Source of the DNA: Pisaster brevispinus | Taxonomy: Eukaryota; Echinodermata; Asteroidea; Forcipulatida; Asteriidae | NCBI GenBank assembly: GCA_023634235.1 | Contig: JAMKCF010000074.1 | Span: forward strand, 124,001-188,000 | Length of the DNA: 64,000 nt | Direction: 5' to 3' | Part shown: in pieces, positions 47,411 through 58,685 of the stretch | Layout of the letters: each line of letters opens with the position of its first letter | How positions within the stretch are numbered: the stretch's first letter is position 1 | Program-made: the position numbers and the translations under genes | Notes under the pieces: model-generated | Database searches by the model: none | What the model saw: the letters and a program-made list of their open reading frames with translations, nothing else | What the model was told of the DNA's origin: nothing

Positions 47411-48346
47411 CTATAAAGTTTCATGCATGAACAGATGACTATACCTTTATGCTTCATACTTTTGTGCTTATTTGAAAAATATATCGTCACCATTTTCTGG
47501 AATAGACGATTAGCCCCTGCAGCCGAACTTGCATGTAAGGAGAAATTGAATTTTTGAAACCAATGTTTACAAAATTGTTAGCCACTTCAGCTGTGACAAT
47601 TTAGAAACCATGAAGGCGGGGATTTTCAATTGTACACATTTTTGAACAAACATTGTCTATTGTGTAGAGCATCATTTTCAAACCAGTGCATAAACAAAAT
47701 TGGCAGTTTGACAAACTGGTAAAATCATTAAGGTCACACTTTTAAAACTCAAAAGCCAAAGCACTCATTTTGGGGCACTGTGCAAGCAATTGTACTTCAA
47801 TATAAGAAGAAGACAAATTGAACATTGTCTGTTCATTAAACACTTTTATAATGTGGTGATATTATCATTGTGCTAATTTATGTCATTGAAAGACTAAGCA
47901 CTTTTATGACTTAACCTTGCAACGAGGCACCTGTTTGGTCCTAACATTGCTACAATTTCCTGTCACAGAAAAAATGTTGATGTTAATGAAACATCAAACT
48001 CTGTGTAGATGTAACACTTTGCAGTTTTTACAAAATTCTGTTACAAATTTTTCTGTTCTTGAAAACGGTGGCGATATTTAAACTGATTGACAGACATGTT
48101 CCCCCCTTATGTCCTAAGTATTTTTTACAGACATTGGCATTGCTTCATTGATTTATAGATACTATACAAACGATCTGATCCTTGTATGTTGATCACATTG
48201 AGGTTCCAAAGAGTTCAATGTCAATGTGGGTTCAGAAATGTCTCTAGCCTTGCATACACTGTGTCTGTACAGAACTGATGTATCCTTCTCATCTCATTTG
48301 TATCTCAAGTGTTCAAAGAGTCTTCAGGAATTCTGTCTCCAATCCA
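47411..48346. other. No gene recognised
   Basis: AT-rich sequence without supported features. Confidence 0.4.
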
Positions 48347-48394
48347 GGCTTTGAGATGTAGGATTAGATAACTCTAGAGCTGCATCTCAAAGCC
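48347..48394. repeat. 15-bp stem hairpin, 18-nt loop
   Basis: GGCTTTGAGATGTAG (48347-48361) pairs with CTGCATCTCAAAGCC (48380-48394) with a single G-U. The stem is too short for a typical animal pre-miRNA and pairing does not extend into the flanks. Confidence 0.5.
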
Positions 48395-49960
48395 AACATG
48401 TCCAAATTGTTCACATAGTCTTGGATGGAATGAAGTTTGTAGCATCAGTTGGTGATGATTCAGTGCTCAGAGAATCCTTGCAAAAATGATGTCTCCTCAC
48501 ACATTGCACCTTGCATCTTGAAGCGTGGGTTAATGGACAGTTCCTACATTCCCAAAATCTTTGAAGAGAGTAGTCTCCTGCTCAAGTATTCCATAATAAA
48601 AATCTTCCTGTCCACTTGAAAACTTGATTCTGCAAATGATACACAAGTAAACCCATTAACTAACAGTGTTACAATTGAATCAAACATATGATGTACCTGT
48701 TAATTATCCGTAAAAAATGTGGAAACAATTATTGACAAAAGAGTTCCATCAAATCTTAAACTAATTTGTTTGGGTTGAACAAAAAATTAATTATAAAAGT
48801 GAGATTTGGGCCTTTGAGCTCTGAGCGCTGTGTGCCAATTGTTACTCTTAGTGTACAACTCCATTCTCATGCTGGTTAACACAAATACACACACTGACAA
48901 TGAGATCAAGTGTACTTGGTCAAAAAAGGTCCAATAAAATAACATGCATCATAAACCCCTCGTTATTGAAATATAATTTCAGTCAATTGCCTGTCATGTT
49001 TCTGACACAATCAAGCAGGCAAGAATTTGCTTCAATGTTTCAAAGTATTCAAATGACAATGTTATCCTTTCCTACCTGTATTCCTGTAGGTGAGTTTGTA
49101 TTCAAAGCCCAGGATTCGGTGCATCCATTGAAGAGGCTGTTGCAGAGGAAACACCATGTCGATAATCTGGGGTAAAGAGAAGGTAAAATAAAAACCTGTT
49201 GAATATTCTTATATTTTAACTTGTATACCTGCCTTTGTATTTATTCTTTTGTTCATTTGTTTCAATTTTGTTTTTGGCAATTAGGGAACATTTTTAATGT
49301 CTCAATCAGTGAGCTTTCAGATTGAAAGTAATTCTAAACAAAAATATCAACTCTGTACTTTGTCTTTGAATATGTCATGTTTAACAGAGGAAAACTTTAT
49401 AGCAATACTCCCAACTGAATCCACAAACTAATTAAACAGATGTCACTTGTTTCAGTATTTGTCTGCATTAATCATGGATAACATTCCTTTTGTGTCCAGG
49501 CAACTCTTCTATATAAACTAATGGGTTAACTTTTACTTCAAACTAAAAATGTGTTTATACTCGTAATGAAAACACATGGCAAATTGCTCCCTTCCCAAAT
49601 GCCCTTTCAGAGCCTCAAGGTAAAAAAGACAATTGTTTAGCTACAAATTTAGGGCGACAAGGAAATGAATGATGACTGCCTTTCTACTTGTATTTGATGT
49701 CAAAGTGAAAACCTGTAAGTATATTTGGACTGAGGAATTTTATACAAATTGAATCACAGGAACTCAGATGGATCAGTAGTGGAAAAACAATAAACTGTTG
49801 ATTAAACTTCTTGTGTACACTAATGCCAAACATGACTTCTTCAGTGGAATCAGAGCTATCTACAGTCCAAGAACTCATGTACTGACCATTATGAGACCAA
49901 AGAATGTAGAAAAAGCTTTCCACTTCGTGACACCATCAAAAAAAATAACACCCTACGCTT
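48395..49960. other. No gene; one possible exon edge
   Basis: Exon-like text near 49090-49172 ends at CTGGG|GTAAAGAG, but no convincing acceptor or frame can be fixed. Confidence 0.35.
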
Positions 49961-50307
49961 TCAGGCACTTTTCAGGTGTCCGTTTTATATTTTGCGTGTA
50001 ATACGTGTTTTTTGAGAACACAATCATGTTTAAATCGCCCATTTGTTTGAATGAAACCCTCGTGTTTGATGAGTCAGCAAAAACATCATAACTTCTTACA
50101 TTTCTTACATTTCCCAAGGGAATACCGGGAGAACTGGTCATTGGTGGATTTTTTTTGGTGTGAAATCAACCCCGACGGTAACAAGACAATTGGCATGCTA
50201 TTTGGCTAGGTGTAGTTTAGGAACCTTAATTTTTTAAATACAAATAAAATAAAATGGCGGAGTAATTACTTTTTAATTAAAAACGGACACCTGAAAAGTG
50301 CCTGATG
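49961..50307 (-). mobile_element. MITE copy 2, inverted relative to copy 1
   Basis: TCAGGCACTTTTCAGGTGTC at the left and GACACCTGAAAAGTGCCTGA at the right are the terminal inverted repeats. The interior is the reverse complement of 15990-16425 with high identity (for example ACATCATAACTTCTTACATT and AGGGAATACCGGGAGAACTG). It lacks the 90-bp segment present in copy 1. AAAATGGCGGAG at 50252-50263 is a YY1-like word. Confidence 0.85.
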
Positions 50308-50581
50308 GCTTCATCGAGGGTTAATAAAGGGTGTCCTGCTGGAAAGAGCACTTTATGGATCTTCTCTAGGAAGATTCCATCTCGGACAAATATGTTTTAC
50401 TAATTTTACCACACCACCAAAGTGTAGAGAAGAACTTGTTTATTTCCTAACTTTTGTTGAAGTGAAAGAATTCTCCAAACAGTTGAGAAACTCTATTGCA
50501 CCTTTATTTGAGTATAGTAAGAGCTGATTCTGTTTTCCACTTACCATTCTTGTGCTGAAAGTTACTGCATCATCGCGACAG

Positions 50582-50655
50582 TGAGCCTCATAAGAGAGTT
50601 GGGCATCCAATGCTGTGCAGACTGTTGTCCCTCAAATGAAGTCTAATGAAAGATG
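50582..50655 (+). other. Candidate exon beginning TGAGCCT
   Basis: CATCATCGCGACAG precedes 50582 and a weak donor, GATG|GTAAAA, follows 50655. Entered in phase 2 the frame reads SEPHKRVGHPMLCRLLSLK and stops. The acceptor lacks a strong pyrimidine tract, so this is weaker than the 20363 and 31455 candidates. Its interest lies in the shared CAGTGAGCCT junction. Confidence 0.2.
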
Positions 50656-51589
50656 GTAAAAAGATTAAAACAGTGTTTAAATCAGGCTCCCTATGCAAGT
50701 GTTTTTCTCTTAACTCATCTAAAAAAATACAAATTAAAAAGGTATTACATTGGTCTAGCTCCAATCTAATCAGAGAGTAACTCACCTTTGAAATGATCCT
50801 CACATCAGGTCTCAGTAGAGAGAAAGCTGCAGAAATATGTTGTCAATGTATTGCAGGTACATCCATTGTACAGTAGTTGAGATCATACAGTTGTGTAGGT
50901 TCCTGCCATGCCTGTAGTTTGTTGGCTGAAGGTCTGTACTTCAGTAGATGGAGATGAAATCAATCCAGAGTAAATTGTGTAAGCTGTCCAGAGAGTACAT
51001 TGAGCAAGGTGTCCAGAATCCAATGACAGTTTTCAGGTAAACCTCAATGATGAAACATCCAGTAGTTGGCCATGAGAGGCAAACATGTGTGGCAAACTCC
51101 ACACTGTTATGAAACTGCTTCACGGCTGTTTGAAGATGTTTCTGGACATTTTGAGAGCTGAACAATTGGAGTCCTCCAAGAAAGTTTTCAGGCAAATCTC
51201 ACTTGGGAACAGTCGGGAGGGATTCTGGTACTACATTTACACCTTCATGTACCAGAAAGCAGAGAGATATGGGAGGAGACTTGGCGTATGCACATGTAGA
51301 CTGTTTGAACAGGTAACCGCCCGTAGTTCAAAGTTGAGCAAAGGTTTGAAAATGTGTTGAAAGCTGTCAAAAAGTCATTCCCTTGTTGACTGGATTGGCA
51401 AAAGTAAAACACATCCCTAATAAGTCTGTGATTTCATTCCAAAAGTTGTAGAGACACAGTGTTTCATAATGACTTCCATGTGTTCCAACTCATTGCTTGG
51501 CTATATGTTGTTCTAACATCCAACATATTCTTCACTACTGCAACTAATTCAGTTTACAGGGCAGTGTGGTTTTCCTCTTAGCTCTTGTA
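50656..51589. other. No gene recognised
   Basis: The plus frame at 51085-51360 (91 codons) and the minus frame at 50941-51195 overlap on opposite strands; neither has a recognised motif. Confidence 0.35.
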
Positions 51590-52440
51590 GTCAACACTGC
51601 ATCAAGCTTAGACGGTGCTAGATTGTCACATTGTATCTATGTACTCTTCTTGATGAATGTCAAACTAAGTTAAAGTGCAGAACACTGCGCAATGCTATCC
51701 TATTCCTGTGGTGAGTATAATCAGTTTAGGGCTAGTTTCAAATAATGGGACACAACTCTATGAAGGCACAGTCATCTCTCATACAAGAACTTTGAGTTGT
51801 AAATTGCACTCCATCAGGTTCATGTGGTGAGTATTATACTAAGTTTGTCATGATTTCTGTTCATGTACATCCCAAATCTACTGATCAGAACTGCTGTCAC
51901 TGTGAATTTCCAGTTTAGCATTACAGGGTAGTTTTACTATTTACGGCAGTGCTAGGGGCTCTGTTGTAGCAACATCTACATGTTCTCTTGAGTTGAAGGA
52001 GCACCATGAGTTGCAACACGTACTTTCTGGGTTCCAGTGGTAAGCACTCAGCCAGTGTGTGGGATTCTCCACCATTGTGACACAAACATTTATCTGTAGG
52101 CCCCCCTTTGTGTCTTCTTGACTGTTTGCAGTGTGAGTTTACAGTGCTGCAAACCTCTCTCTGACTTGTACATGAGTTCATAGAAGTTTGAAGTGCAGTT
52201 TTCACCTTCTCTATGGATTCTTGTTGCGAGCAGCTCATTCTGGGCATCGTTACATTGTAGTACTTGATGTATTCCTCCATGGTTTGATCAGTTCAAACAG
52301 ATGTTAAGACTGTCTGGTGCCTGGCAGTGCCTTGTCTTTCTGTGATGTATTCAACTTGCTGTCATAACTTGCAGGTAGCTTGTGTAGATCTTATATGTTG
52401 CCCATGGGAAATGAGGACAAAGCAATCTGGAGGTAAGACA
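51590..52440 (+). other. Cluster of exon-like segments, possible spliced non-coding RNA
   Basis: Several donor-like sites follow each other on the plus strand: CTGTG|GTGAGTATAA (about 51711), CATGTG|GTGAGTATTA (51826), CCAGTG|GTAAGCACTC (52039) and TGGAG|GTAAGACAAA (52434). Each is preceded at 50-200 bp by a YAG acceptor (for example TTTCCAG, AACTTGCAG). Frames across the segments are short. The arrangement resembles a multi-exon long non-coding RNA but is only a splice-signal argument. Confidence 0.3.
51921..52280 (-). CDS. 119-codon minus ORF, unrecognised
   Basis: The frame starts MEEYIKYYNVTMPRMSCSQQ and is rich in Ser, Thr, Cys and Lys, with no known domain, signal peptide or membrane segment. 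Its N-terminal third lies in the part duplicated at 60763-61120. In that second copy the same frame is broken (a TAG at the seventh codon and more stops), so either this copy is coding and the other is a pseudogene, or neither is coding. Splice-like signals in this region favour the opposite strand. Low confidence. Confidence 0.15.
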   Translation of the reverse strand: MEEYIKYYNVTMPRMSCSQQESIEKVKTALQTSMNSCTSQREVCSTVNSHCKQSRRHKGGPTDKCLCHNGGESHTLAECLPLEPRKYVLQLMVLLQLKRTCRCCYNRAPSTAVNSKTTL

Positions 52441-52460
52441 AATAAAAGATCAAAGATTTA
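52112..52460. repeat. Segmental duplication copy A
   Basis: Collinear direct similarity to 60763-61120. Shared blocks are GCAAACCTCTCTCTGA, ATGAGTTCA-TA-AGTTT, CAGTTCATTCTGG-type, CGTTACA, TCCATGGTTT, ATCTTATGTTGC-type and the GGGAATG-GACAAA-CAATCT end. Offset is about 8.65 kb. Confidence 0.75.
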
Positions 52461-53049
52461 ATAACCTTTACTTGTACACTCTACATACAAAATCAAGTAC
52501 ATGCATTGCTGCTACTTCTGTTTATGCAAACACCTAATAAGAAAAGTATGTAATTTGGCCAGGCTTATGTACCTGTAGCTGAACAGCCCTGCACCATTTA
52601 TTTTAACACTCTTTAATAACCAAATTTAAGTTGAACTAGACATTAGGTGTCTAGAAATGAACCAAGAAATTTAGGCAATTAGACAATAACTCTAAACCTA
52701 ACACAGTCCCCAAATTTGACTCTAACTGTGCAAAAATCCCAAACCATAAAGCTTACCAGTAAGTGCAGTCATGTTTTTAAATAAAATGTTTACATGTGCT
52801 CTATGCTACAATACTGCACAAAAATTAAGATTTAACCACTTGTCAGTCAGGAAAAGTTTTCCAGATGCTCGTGCAATTTTGCACGAACATCTATTGATTT
52901 TGTTATGTTTTTTTAGGTGTTCGTGCAATATGTGCATGAACACCATTTGTTTTTGTAATTTTTTTTTTTCTTCTCCATCTTCTTCCGGAGAACTCTTCTC
53001 TACAGCATTACTCAAGATTTAACTTTAATATAAAGACAACACACTTGTC
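52461..53049. other. No gene recognised
   Basis: AT-rich. Contains TTCGTGCAATTTTGCACGAA-type words: CTCGTGCAATTTTGCACGAA (52868-52887) is nearly palindromic, and TTCGTGCAATATGTGCATGA follows at 52920-52939. Confidence 0.45.
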
Positions 53050-54568
53050 ATGACATCATGATGACAGCAGTGGGTGTCGAATTACAAGGTTTTTTAAATT
53101 GAAAATTACAATTTTCTATTTGCTGTATCTTCGTGAATTTGAAAGCTATGCAACTCATAATTGGGCATCTGATATATCAAGATAAGGGCAACATTTGAAA
53201 AGTAATGCAAAAATTGTATGACCTTTACTTACGGTCTTAACAGAAGGTCAAAGTCTGCCTTTGTGTTTTTTCGTTAAAAAAAAAACAACTTTTGTCACAA
53301 CTCAAAATTTAAATTGATTTGAACCTTGAAACTCATCAGACATTTGAACCTTAAATTGAGGACAGCACAAACTTGATGACGCCATGATGACAAAATTGGG
53401 TGTTGAATTACAAGGTTTTCAAATTAAAAAAAAATTACCAATTTCTTTTCGCTGTATTTGATTGAATTAATAAGCTATGATGTTCAAAGTTTGGCATCTG
53501 ATAGATCAAGACTGGAGCAACATTTGAAAAGTTTATGCCAAAATCGTATGACCTTTACTTCCGGGTCGTTACCCTGGGTCGGAGTTTATCTTCGAAATTT
53601 TTCCTTCAAAAAGTCATGTTTTGTGAATTTGTACAGCATAACTCAAGATTGAAATTGAATTGACGGTTGAAACTCATCAGACACAAACTTGGTGATGTCA
53701 TGATGACGTCATTGGGTATTGAATTACATTAAATCAAAGTTTAGTATTTGTAAAAAATCATAACTCAAAAACCACAGGTTGGATTTTTACAATCTACACA
53801 TCATCGGATAGGTCGTTAAAAGTTCAACAAACACTACATACAACATGATCCCATTTGACCCTGACTTCTGGTTGAAAATTTCGAAAATTCATATCTCAAA
53901 AACTACGTAATATTTTTACGTACATTTTGCATCAGATTATAAATGAGTTATCCTGCAGAATGTTTTGCACAGTGATAATAACATTTTAACCTTTGCATTT
54001 GGTTAAAACTTGACGTCAAAGTACATGTTTCTGTTGAACCACATTGTACAATACACGGTAGTGAAGGCCTACACGTAAATACAATGTACACAATGTATGT
54101 CAAACCTGCACCAGCCAAGCACGTGTACGATGCACGTGTAGTTAAGGTCTCGCTACACATCCATACAGCCACATGTACGGTGTAAGTTAACATGTCTGTA
54201 CTGAAACTGTAAAGCTACATATAGGAAAACATTTGGCGTTGCTCGCTATTTCATTGTATATTGCACATCCAAATAATAGTAGTCCGTGTAATATTTGGAA
54301 AATTCATACCTCCTTATCCACACATTTGATTGTTACAGTCCATAGGTCGTCTAAACGGTATTGATAAATTAAACACGCACTACACAAATTGTGACCAGTT
54401 TAACCTTAACTTCTGGTTCAAACCGGAAGTTGAAATTTAATGTTTTAAAAAATCATAACTTCTGAACCACACATTGGATATTTACAATCTATGCATCATT
54501 TGGAAGGTACACATTGTAGATAACAAGTGAAGAAACGATACACAAAATGGTATGCCCTTTGACCTTGA

Positions 54569-54588
54569 CTTCCGGTTTAAACCGGAAG
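54569..54588. repeat. Perfect 20-bp palindrome with two ETS-type cores
   Basis: CTTCCGGTTTAAACCGGAAG is its own reverse complement and is repeated at 56801-56820. It joins two CCGGAAG (ETS-family core) words head to head. TGACCTTGA, the reverse of the ERR/SF-1 site TCAAGGTCA, ends inside its 5' neighbour. Confidence 0.95.
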
Positions 54589-55662
54589 ATGAATTTAATA
54601 ATTAACAAATTAATAACTCCTCAACCACTCATTGTATTTTTATCAAGTAAACGTCATCAGAAAGAGCTCCTAAGACTTAACAAACTATACACAGTGTATC
54701 CTCATTTAACACCAACTTTCGGTTCAAACCGGAAGTTAAAAATTACTGTTTCCAAAAATCATATCTTCTAAAGCACACTTTGTTTTTTTTGCAATCTTTA
54801 CATCATTGGCAAAGTATTTATCAACTTAAGAATTGACACACAGAATGCGACCCGATTTGACCTTGACTTCCGGTTCAAACCCAATGATCAAATTCAATAC
54901 TTGAAACAATCATAATTCCCGAATCACACATTGGATTGAAAGCTATGATGTTCATATTTGGGTATATAATAAATCAAGACTGGGGCAACATTTGAAAAGT
55001 TAGCGTCAAAATCGTATGACCTTAACTTCCGTATCATTACTCTAGGTCGAAGTTTCCCTCGATTTTTTTCCTTTAAAAAGTCATGTTTTTGGCTTTTTTA
55101 CAGCATAACTCAAGATTGAAATCGAACTGAAGGTTAAAACTCATCAGACATTTGAACCTCAGTATCAAGACACCACAAACTTGATGATGTTGAGATGACG
55201 TCATCAGGTAATAAATTACATTCAATCAAAGTTTAATATTTGTAAAAAATCATAACTCATGAACTGCACGTTGGATTTTTACAATCTATACATCATCGGA
55301 TAGGTCCTAAAAAGTTCAACAAACGCTGCACACATTGTGACCCCATTTGACCTTGAATTCCGGTTCAAACCGGTAGGTAAAAATTTCAAAAATTTATATC
55401 TCAAAAACTACGTAATATTTTAACATGAATTTTGCATCAAGTTATAGATGAGTTATCCTGCCGAAACTTTTGCACAGAGATTATAGCATTTTAATCTTTG
55501 CATCTGTTCAAAACTGGGCGTCAAAGCGCACGTGTCTGTTGACTTTTATCGTATGACAACGCACGGCAGTGTAGGCCAACACAAACATATGCTGACACTG
55601 TACACAGTAACGCACCTGTACAATGCACGTGTACAATGTAGTTAAGTTGACATGTACATGTA

Positions 55663-56447
55663 CAATCGACTCTCGTTAATACGAGCTCGGAAGATACGAG
55701 ACGCCGGTTAATACGAGGTATTTCACCGGTCCCGAACTGTCCCATGCGTGTTTCTATGTCTTAAAAAACGGAAGATACGAGCACGGTCGTAACGAGAACA
55801 CGGATAATACGATAATTTTTGCGGCCCCATGATGACAAAATGTATTCAGTGTTTTTCATACTTTTACAGCGAGATCGGAAAAATATTGTTGCGTAAAAAC
55901 TTACCATTCAGTCAGCCAAGTTTCTGAAATTTCATGCTTGTTGCCAAACTATTTATCGGATCGGACCGGCTACACAGTTCCGTCCGATCCGAAAATCAGA
56001 AACATTACGCTGGTAACCTATGCTTGAAATACTACTTCGCCTACACGCCTAGTGGCTACCAGCGAAAACAATGTTCAGCATAGGCGCTACGCAGTATCGA
56101 ATCTGTCACGTCATGGTCACAAGAACGGCAATATTGACATGACTTAGCTATGATACTTTATTTGAGTTATACAAAATATTAAATTTCTATGATCATAGTC
56201 AACAAAATTGCATTTATCATTAATATTTTTGTGTACAGGATGCTCGTAAGAACTGTACTAGGAAGCCAACCGCTCCGTTCTAGCTTAGACACGTGTGTAG
56301 TGCATGCACTATGACGACATGTGTATACAGTACATGTACCTACATGTACATGTACGTGTAAATAGTGCGCTGCGTTTAAGACGAGGTTCGGATAATATGA
56401 GGAAAACGGGCCAGTCCGGCGGACCTCGTATTAACGAGAGTCGACTG
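55663..56447. mobile_element. Non-autonomous pogo/Tigger-like element, TA target
   Basis: The left end CAATCGACTCTCGTTAATAC (then GAG) and the right end CTCGTATTAACGAGAGTCGA (then CTG) are inverted repeats of about 23 bp with one mismatch, flanked by TA at 55661-55662 and 56448-56449. A CAGTCGACTC start with a TA duplication fits the pogo/Tigger branch of Tc1/mariner. Subterminal TACGAG/AATACGA words recur inside both ends. The paralogous tandem copy near 54190-54240 lacks the 785-bp insert and acts as an empty site. No transposase frame is present. Confidence 0.88.
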
Positions 56448-56800
56448 TACTACATGTGCAAATACATGTAGCGATGCTCGCTATTTCATTGTACATGTAC
56501 ATTGCAAACCCAATTAAACGGATAGTCTGGTAATATTTGAAAAATTCATATCTCTTTAACCACACATTGGATTTCCTTAATCCATACGTCGTCTGAACAG
56601 TATTGATAAAATAAACACGCACTACACAAAATGTGACCCGTTGACCTTAACTCCTGGTTCAAACCGGAAGTTGAAATTTCGTGGTTCAAAAAATCCTAAC
56701 TTCTGAACCACACTTTGGATTTTTTCAATCTATGCATCATTTGGAAGGTAGATAACAAGTGAAGAAACGATACACAAAATGATATGCCCTTTGACCTTGA

Positions 56801-56820
56801 CTTCCGGTTTAAACCGGAAG
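56801..56820. repeat. Second copy of the 20-bp ETS-type palindrome
   Basis: Identical to 54569-54588 and also preceded by TTTGACCTTGA. The two are part of the large tandem duplication. Confidence 0.95.
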
Positions 56821-56979
56821 ATGAATTTAATAATTAACAAATAATAACTCCTCAATATAACATCATTCAATCATAATTTGATGGCATCGATCTGAACACC
56901 TTGTTTTTGTAGTAAACAAAAACTGAATGTCTAGTTTTTTATTTGAACTTACTATTTGGACTGCAAGGAAAGATCCAAA

Positions 56980-57230
56980 TGAGGCCAGGTTTTAAAATGA
57001 AATGTTGCAATTGTTGTAAGCTACAATACAACAAAAACAATTCGACTGTATGGCATTTTGTTCAGGAGATATGCTTTTTTTAAAGAGTTTTGAGCTTCCT
57101 GTTTTGACCAGGTCAAAGTGAGATCAATGTTTTGAAAAAATTGTTGCATTTGTTGTAAGCTACAAAACAACACAAACAACACGACTTAACGACATGTGGT
57201 TCAGGAGACATGAATTTGTAAAGGAATAAA
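56980..57230. repeat. 138-bp tandem duplication
   Basis: TGTTGTAAGCTACAATACAA (57013-57032) and TGTTGTAAGCTACAAAACAA (57151-57170) start matching stretches that continue through AACA-CGAC and TTCAGGAGATATG/TTCAGGAGACATG. Confidence 0.8.
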
Positions 57231-58035
57231 CTTTGAATAACCGTAATTTGACACCTGATGACGTCACAGAAAAAAAAAGTTTTTTTCATAACAATAAATT
57301 TCATAAGGAAACGATGGTATAAAACTTATTCCCATTTTATGCATTTTAACAAAAACCCTAAACGTATGTAGGAATTACATGTGTTGCTCTGATTTTTTTT
57401 CACACAAGTCTATTTATAGACACTTGCATGTGATTTAAAGGGTTTTTGTACCTTTTGTAGATCAAGTTTTTGGCCATGACAGGAACCCCTTTCAGTGTGA
57501 ATGAAGATGTATGTATTATAATTTACCTGTAGTTTCAGACAATGTATTAAAGTTGTCAAGTTTTTGAGAAAAAAGTGAAAATCACAGAGCAATTTTTTCA
57601 GGAGTCACGTAAATCCGTTGTACATATGCTTAAATAATTTTCTTCTCATAAGACGAAAATTATTTGAAGCCTTTTACAATGCAAAAAAAACATTTACAAA
57701 TGTTCTCTTTGAAACATATTAGTTTACAGTGTATTTATAATATTTTGATAATGTTTACCCTATACATGAAATGAACTTGTCCAGGCAGTCTTGTTAGTGC
57801 GTGTGGGCCGTATGTCTGATTGTGTGTGCATGGGCGTGGCTGGCCATTAAAAACATGCAGTGGATACGGACTATTCATGTACGTACAAACAGTACATTTT
57901 CATGTAGATGTACATGTACGTGTGTAGGACAATGGCGCGCATGCTGTACACAATACGTTCATGGGATGCGATGCAGGGCCTGGCGTGGGGCGCGACCAGC
58001 TCGGCCAGTGGTCGCTCGGTATCGGCTGTGACGAA
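57231..58035. other. No gene recognised
   Basis: AT-rich, then GC-richer near 57940-58030 (GCATGCTGTAC, GGCCTGGCGTGGGGCGCGAC). The frames at 57801-58111 are short and overlap one another. Confidence 0.4.
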
Positions 58036-58151
58036 GGGCGAGAAAACAGATCGACATTTAAAAAACAAAAAAAGCGTTAGGCGGGCATTAACGGGCGAGA
58101 AAACATATTGAAATTAAAGAAAAGAAAAAAAAGCATTCGGCGGGCATTAAC
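58036..58151. repeat. 57/59-bp tandem duplication
   Basis: GGGCGAGAAAACAGATCGAC through GGCGGGCATTAAC (58036-58092) is repeated as GGGCGAGAAAACATATTGAA through GGCGGGCATTAAC (58093-58151). Confidence 0.9.
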
Positions 58152-58227
58152 CCCCTCCCCCCCACCCCAGCTTGAGGTTTGTAGGCTCATGAAAATGTTG
58201 ATAATTGTGAACAGCCCCTTAATGCTG

Positions 58228-58685
58228 ACCTAGAAACAACATTACATTGGTCCTACATCAGAAACCAACTCAATGTTTATAATACTTTCCCAATAATAGT
58301 CAACGTTGGCTCAACAATGATAGCCGATATAAAACCAATATGACAATGCCAACTTGGAGCCAGTATTGGTCCTACGTCATGTACGTTGCAAACTAACACA
58401 ATGTCGATACTGCTTAACCACTAATAACCAACGTTGGCTCAACATTGATTGTCAACGTAAAACCATTATTATATTGTCGAACTACAGCCAATATTGGTCA
58501 AAAATCAATACCCCAATACATTGCCAAATGTTGTGGTTTTTTTTCTCGCAAATCTAACGTTGCTCTATTGATTGCTGACAGAAAGACAATGTGATTCAGA
58601 TGACCTTGGCCCAATGTCAGAAACAAACATAATGCCAACACTGTTCATGGCAACATGAGGCCAATGCAAAAAGCTAATACAATAC
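58228..58685. repeat. CAACGTTGG-type repeat, 118-130 bp period
   Basis: TTGGTCCTAC at 58249 and 58367, and CAACGTTGGCTCAACA at 58301 and 58429, mark successive diverged units. Units are rich in CAATGTTGG/CAACGTTGG palindromes. The repeat resumes at 60672-60740 (GCCAACATTGCC, AGCCAATGTTGGCCCAATGT) after the inserted element, so both parts were once continuous. Confidence 0.75.

Larger units (their letters stand above)
53050..56850. repeat. Mosaic tandem array of diverged 150-335 bp modules
   Basis: One module type carries TGACCTTGACTTCCGGTT and AAACCGGAAGT, followed by ATCATAACTTCTGAACCACA, CATTGGATTTTTACAATCTA and a GCATCAT word. It recurs near 53850, 54395, 54555, 54700, 54855, 55350, 56635 and 56790. 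A second module (GATGACGTCAT, then ATTGAATTACA, AGCTATGATGTTC, GGCAACATTTGAAAAGT, TATGACCTTTACTTCCG) recurs near 53050, 53385 and 54940. A larger block of about 1.5 kb is itself duplicated (about 53470-54600 and 54940-56820). It has been interrupted since by the transposon at 55663-56447. Confidence 0.85.

Noticed and set aside
48347..48394. microRNA precursor
   Set aside because: The stem is 15 bp, too short for a pre-miRNA, and flanking bases do not extend the pairing.
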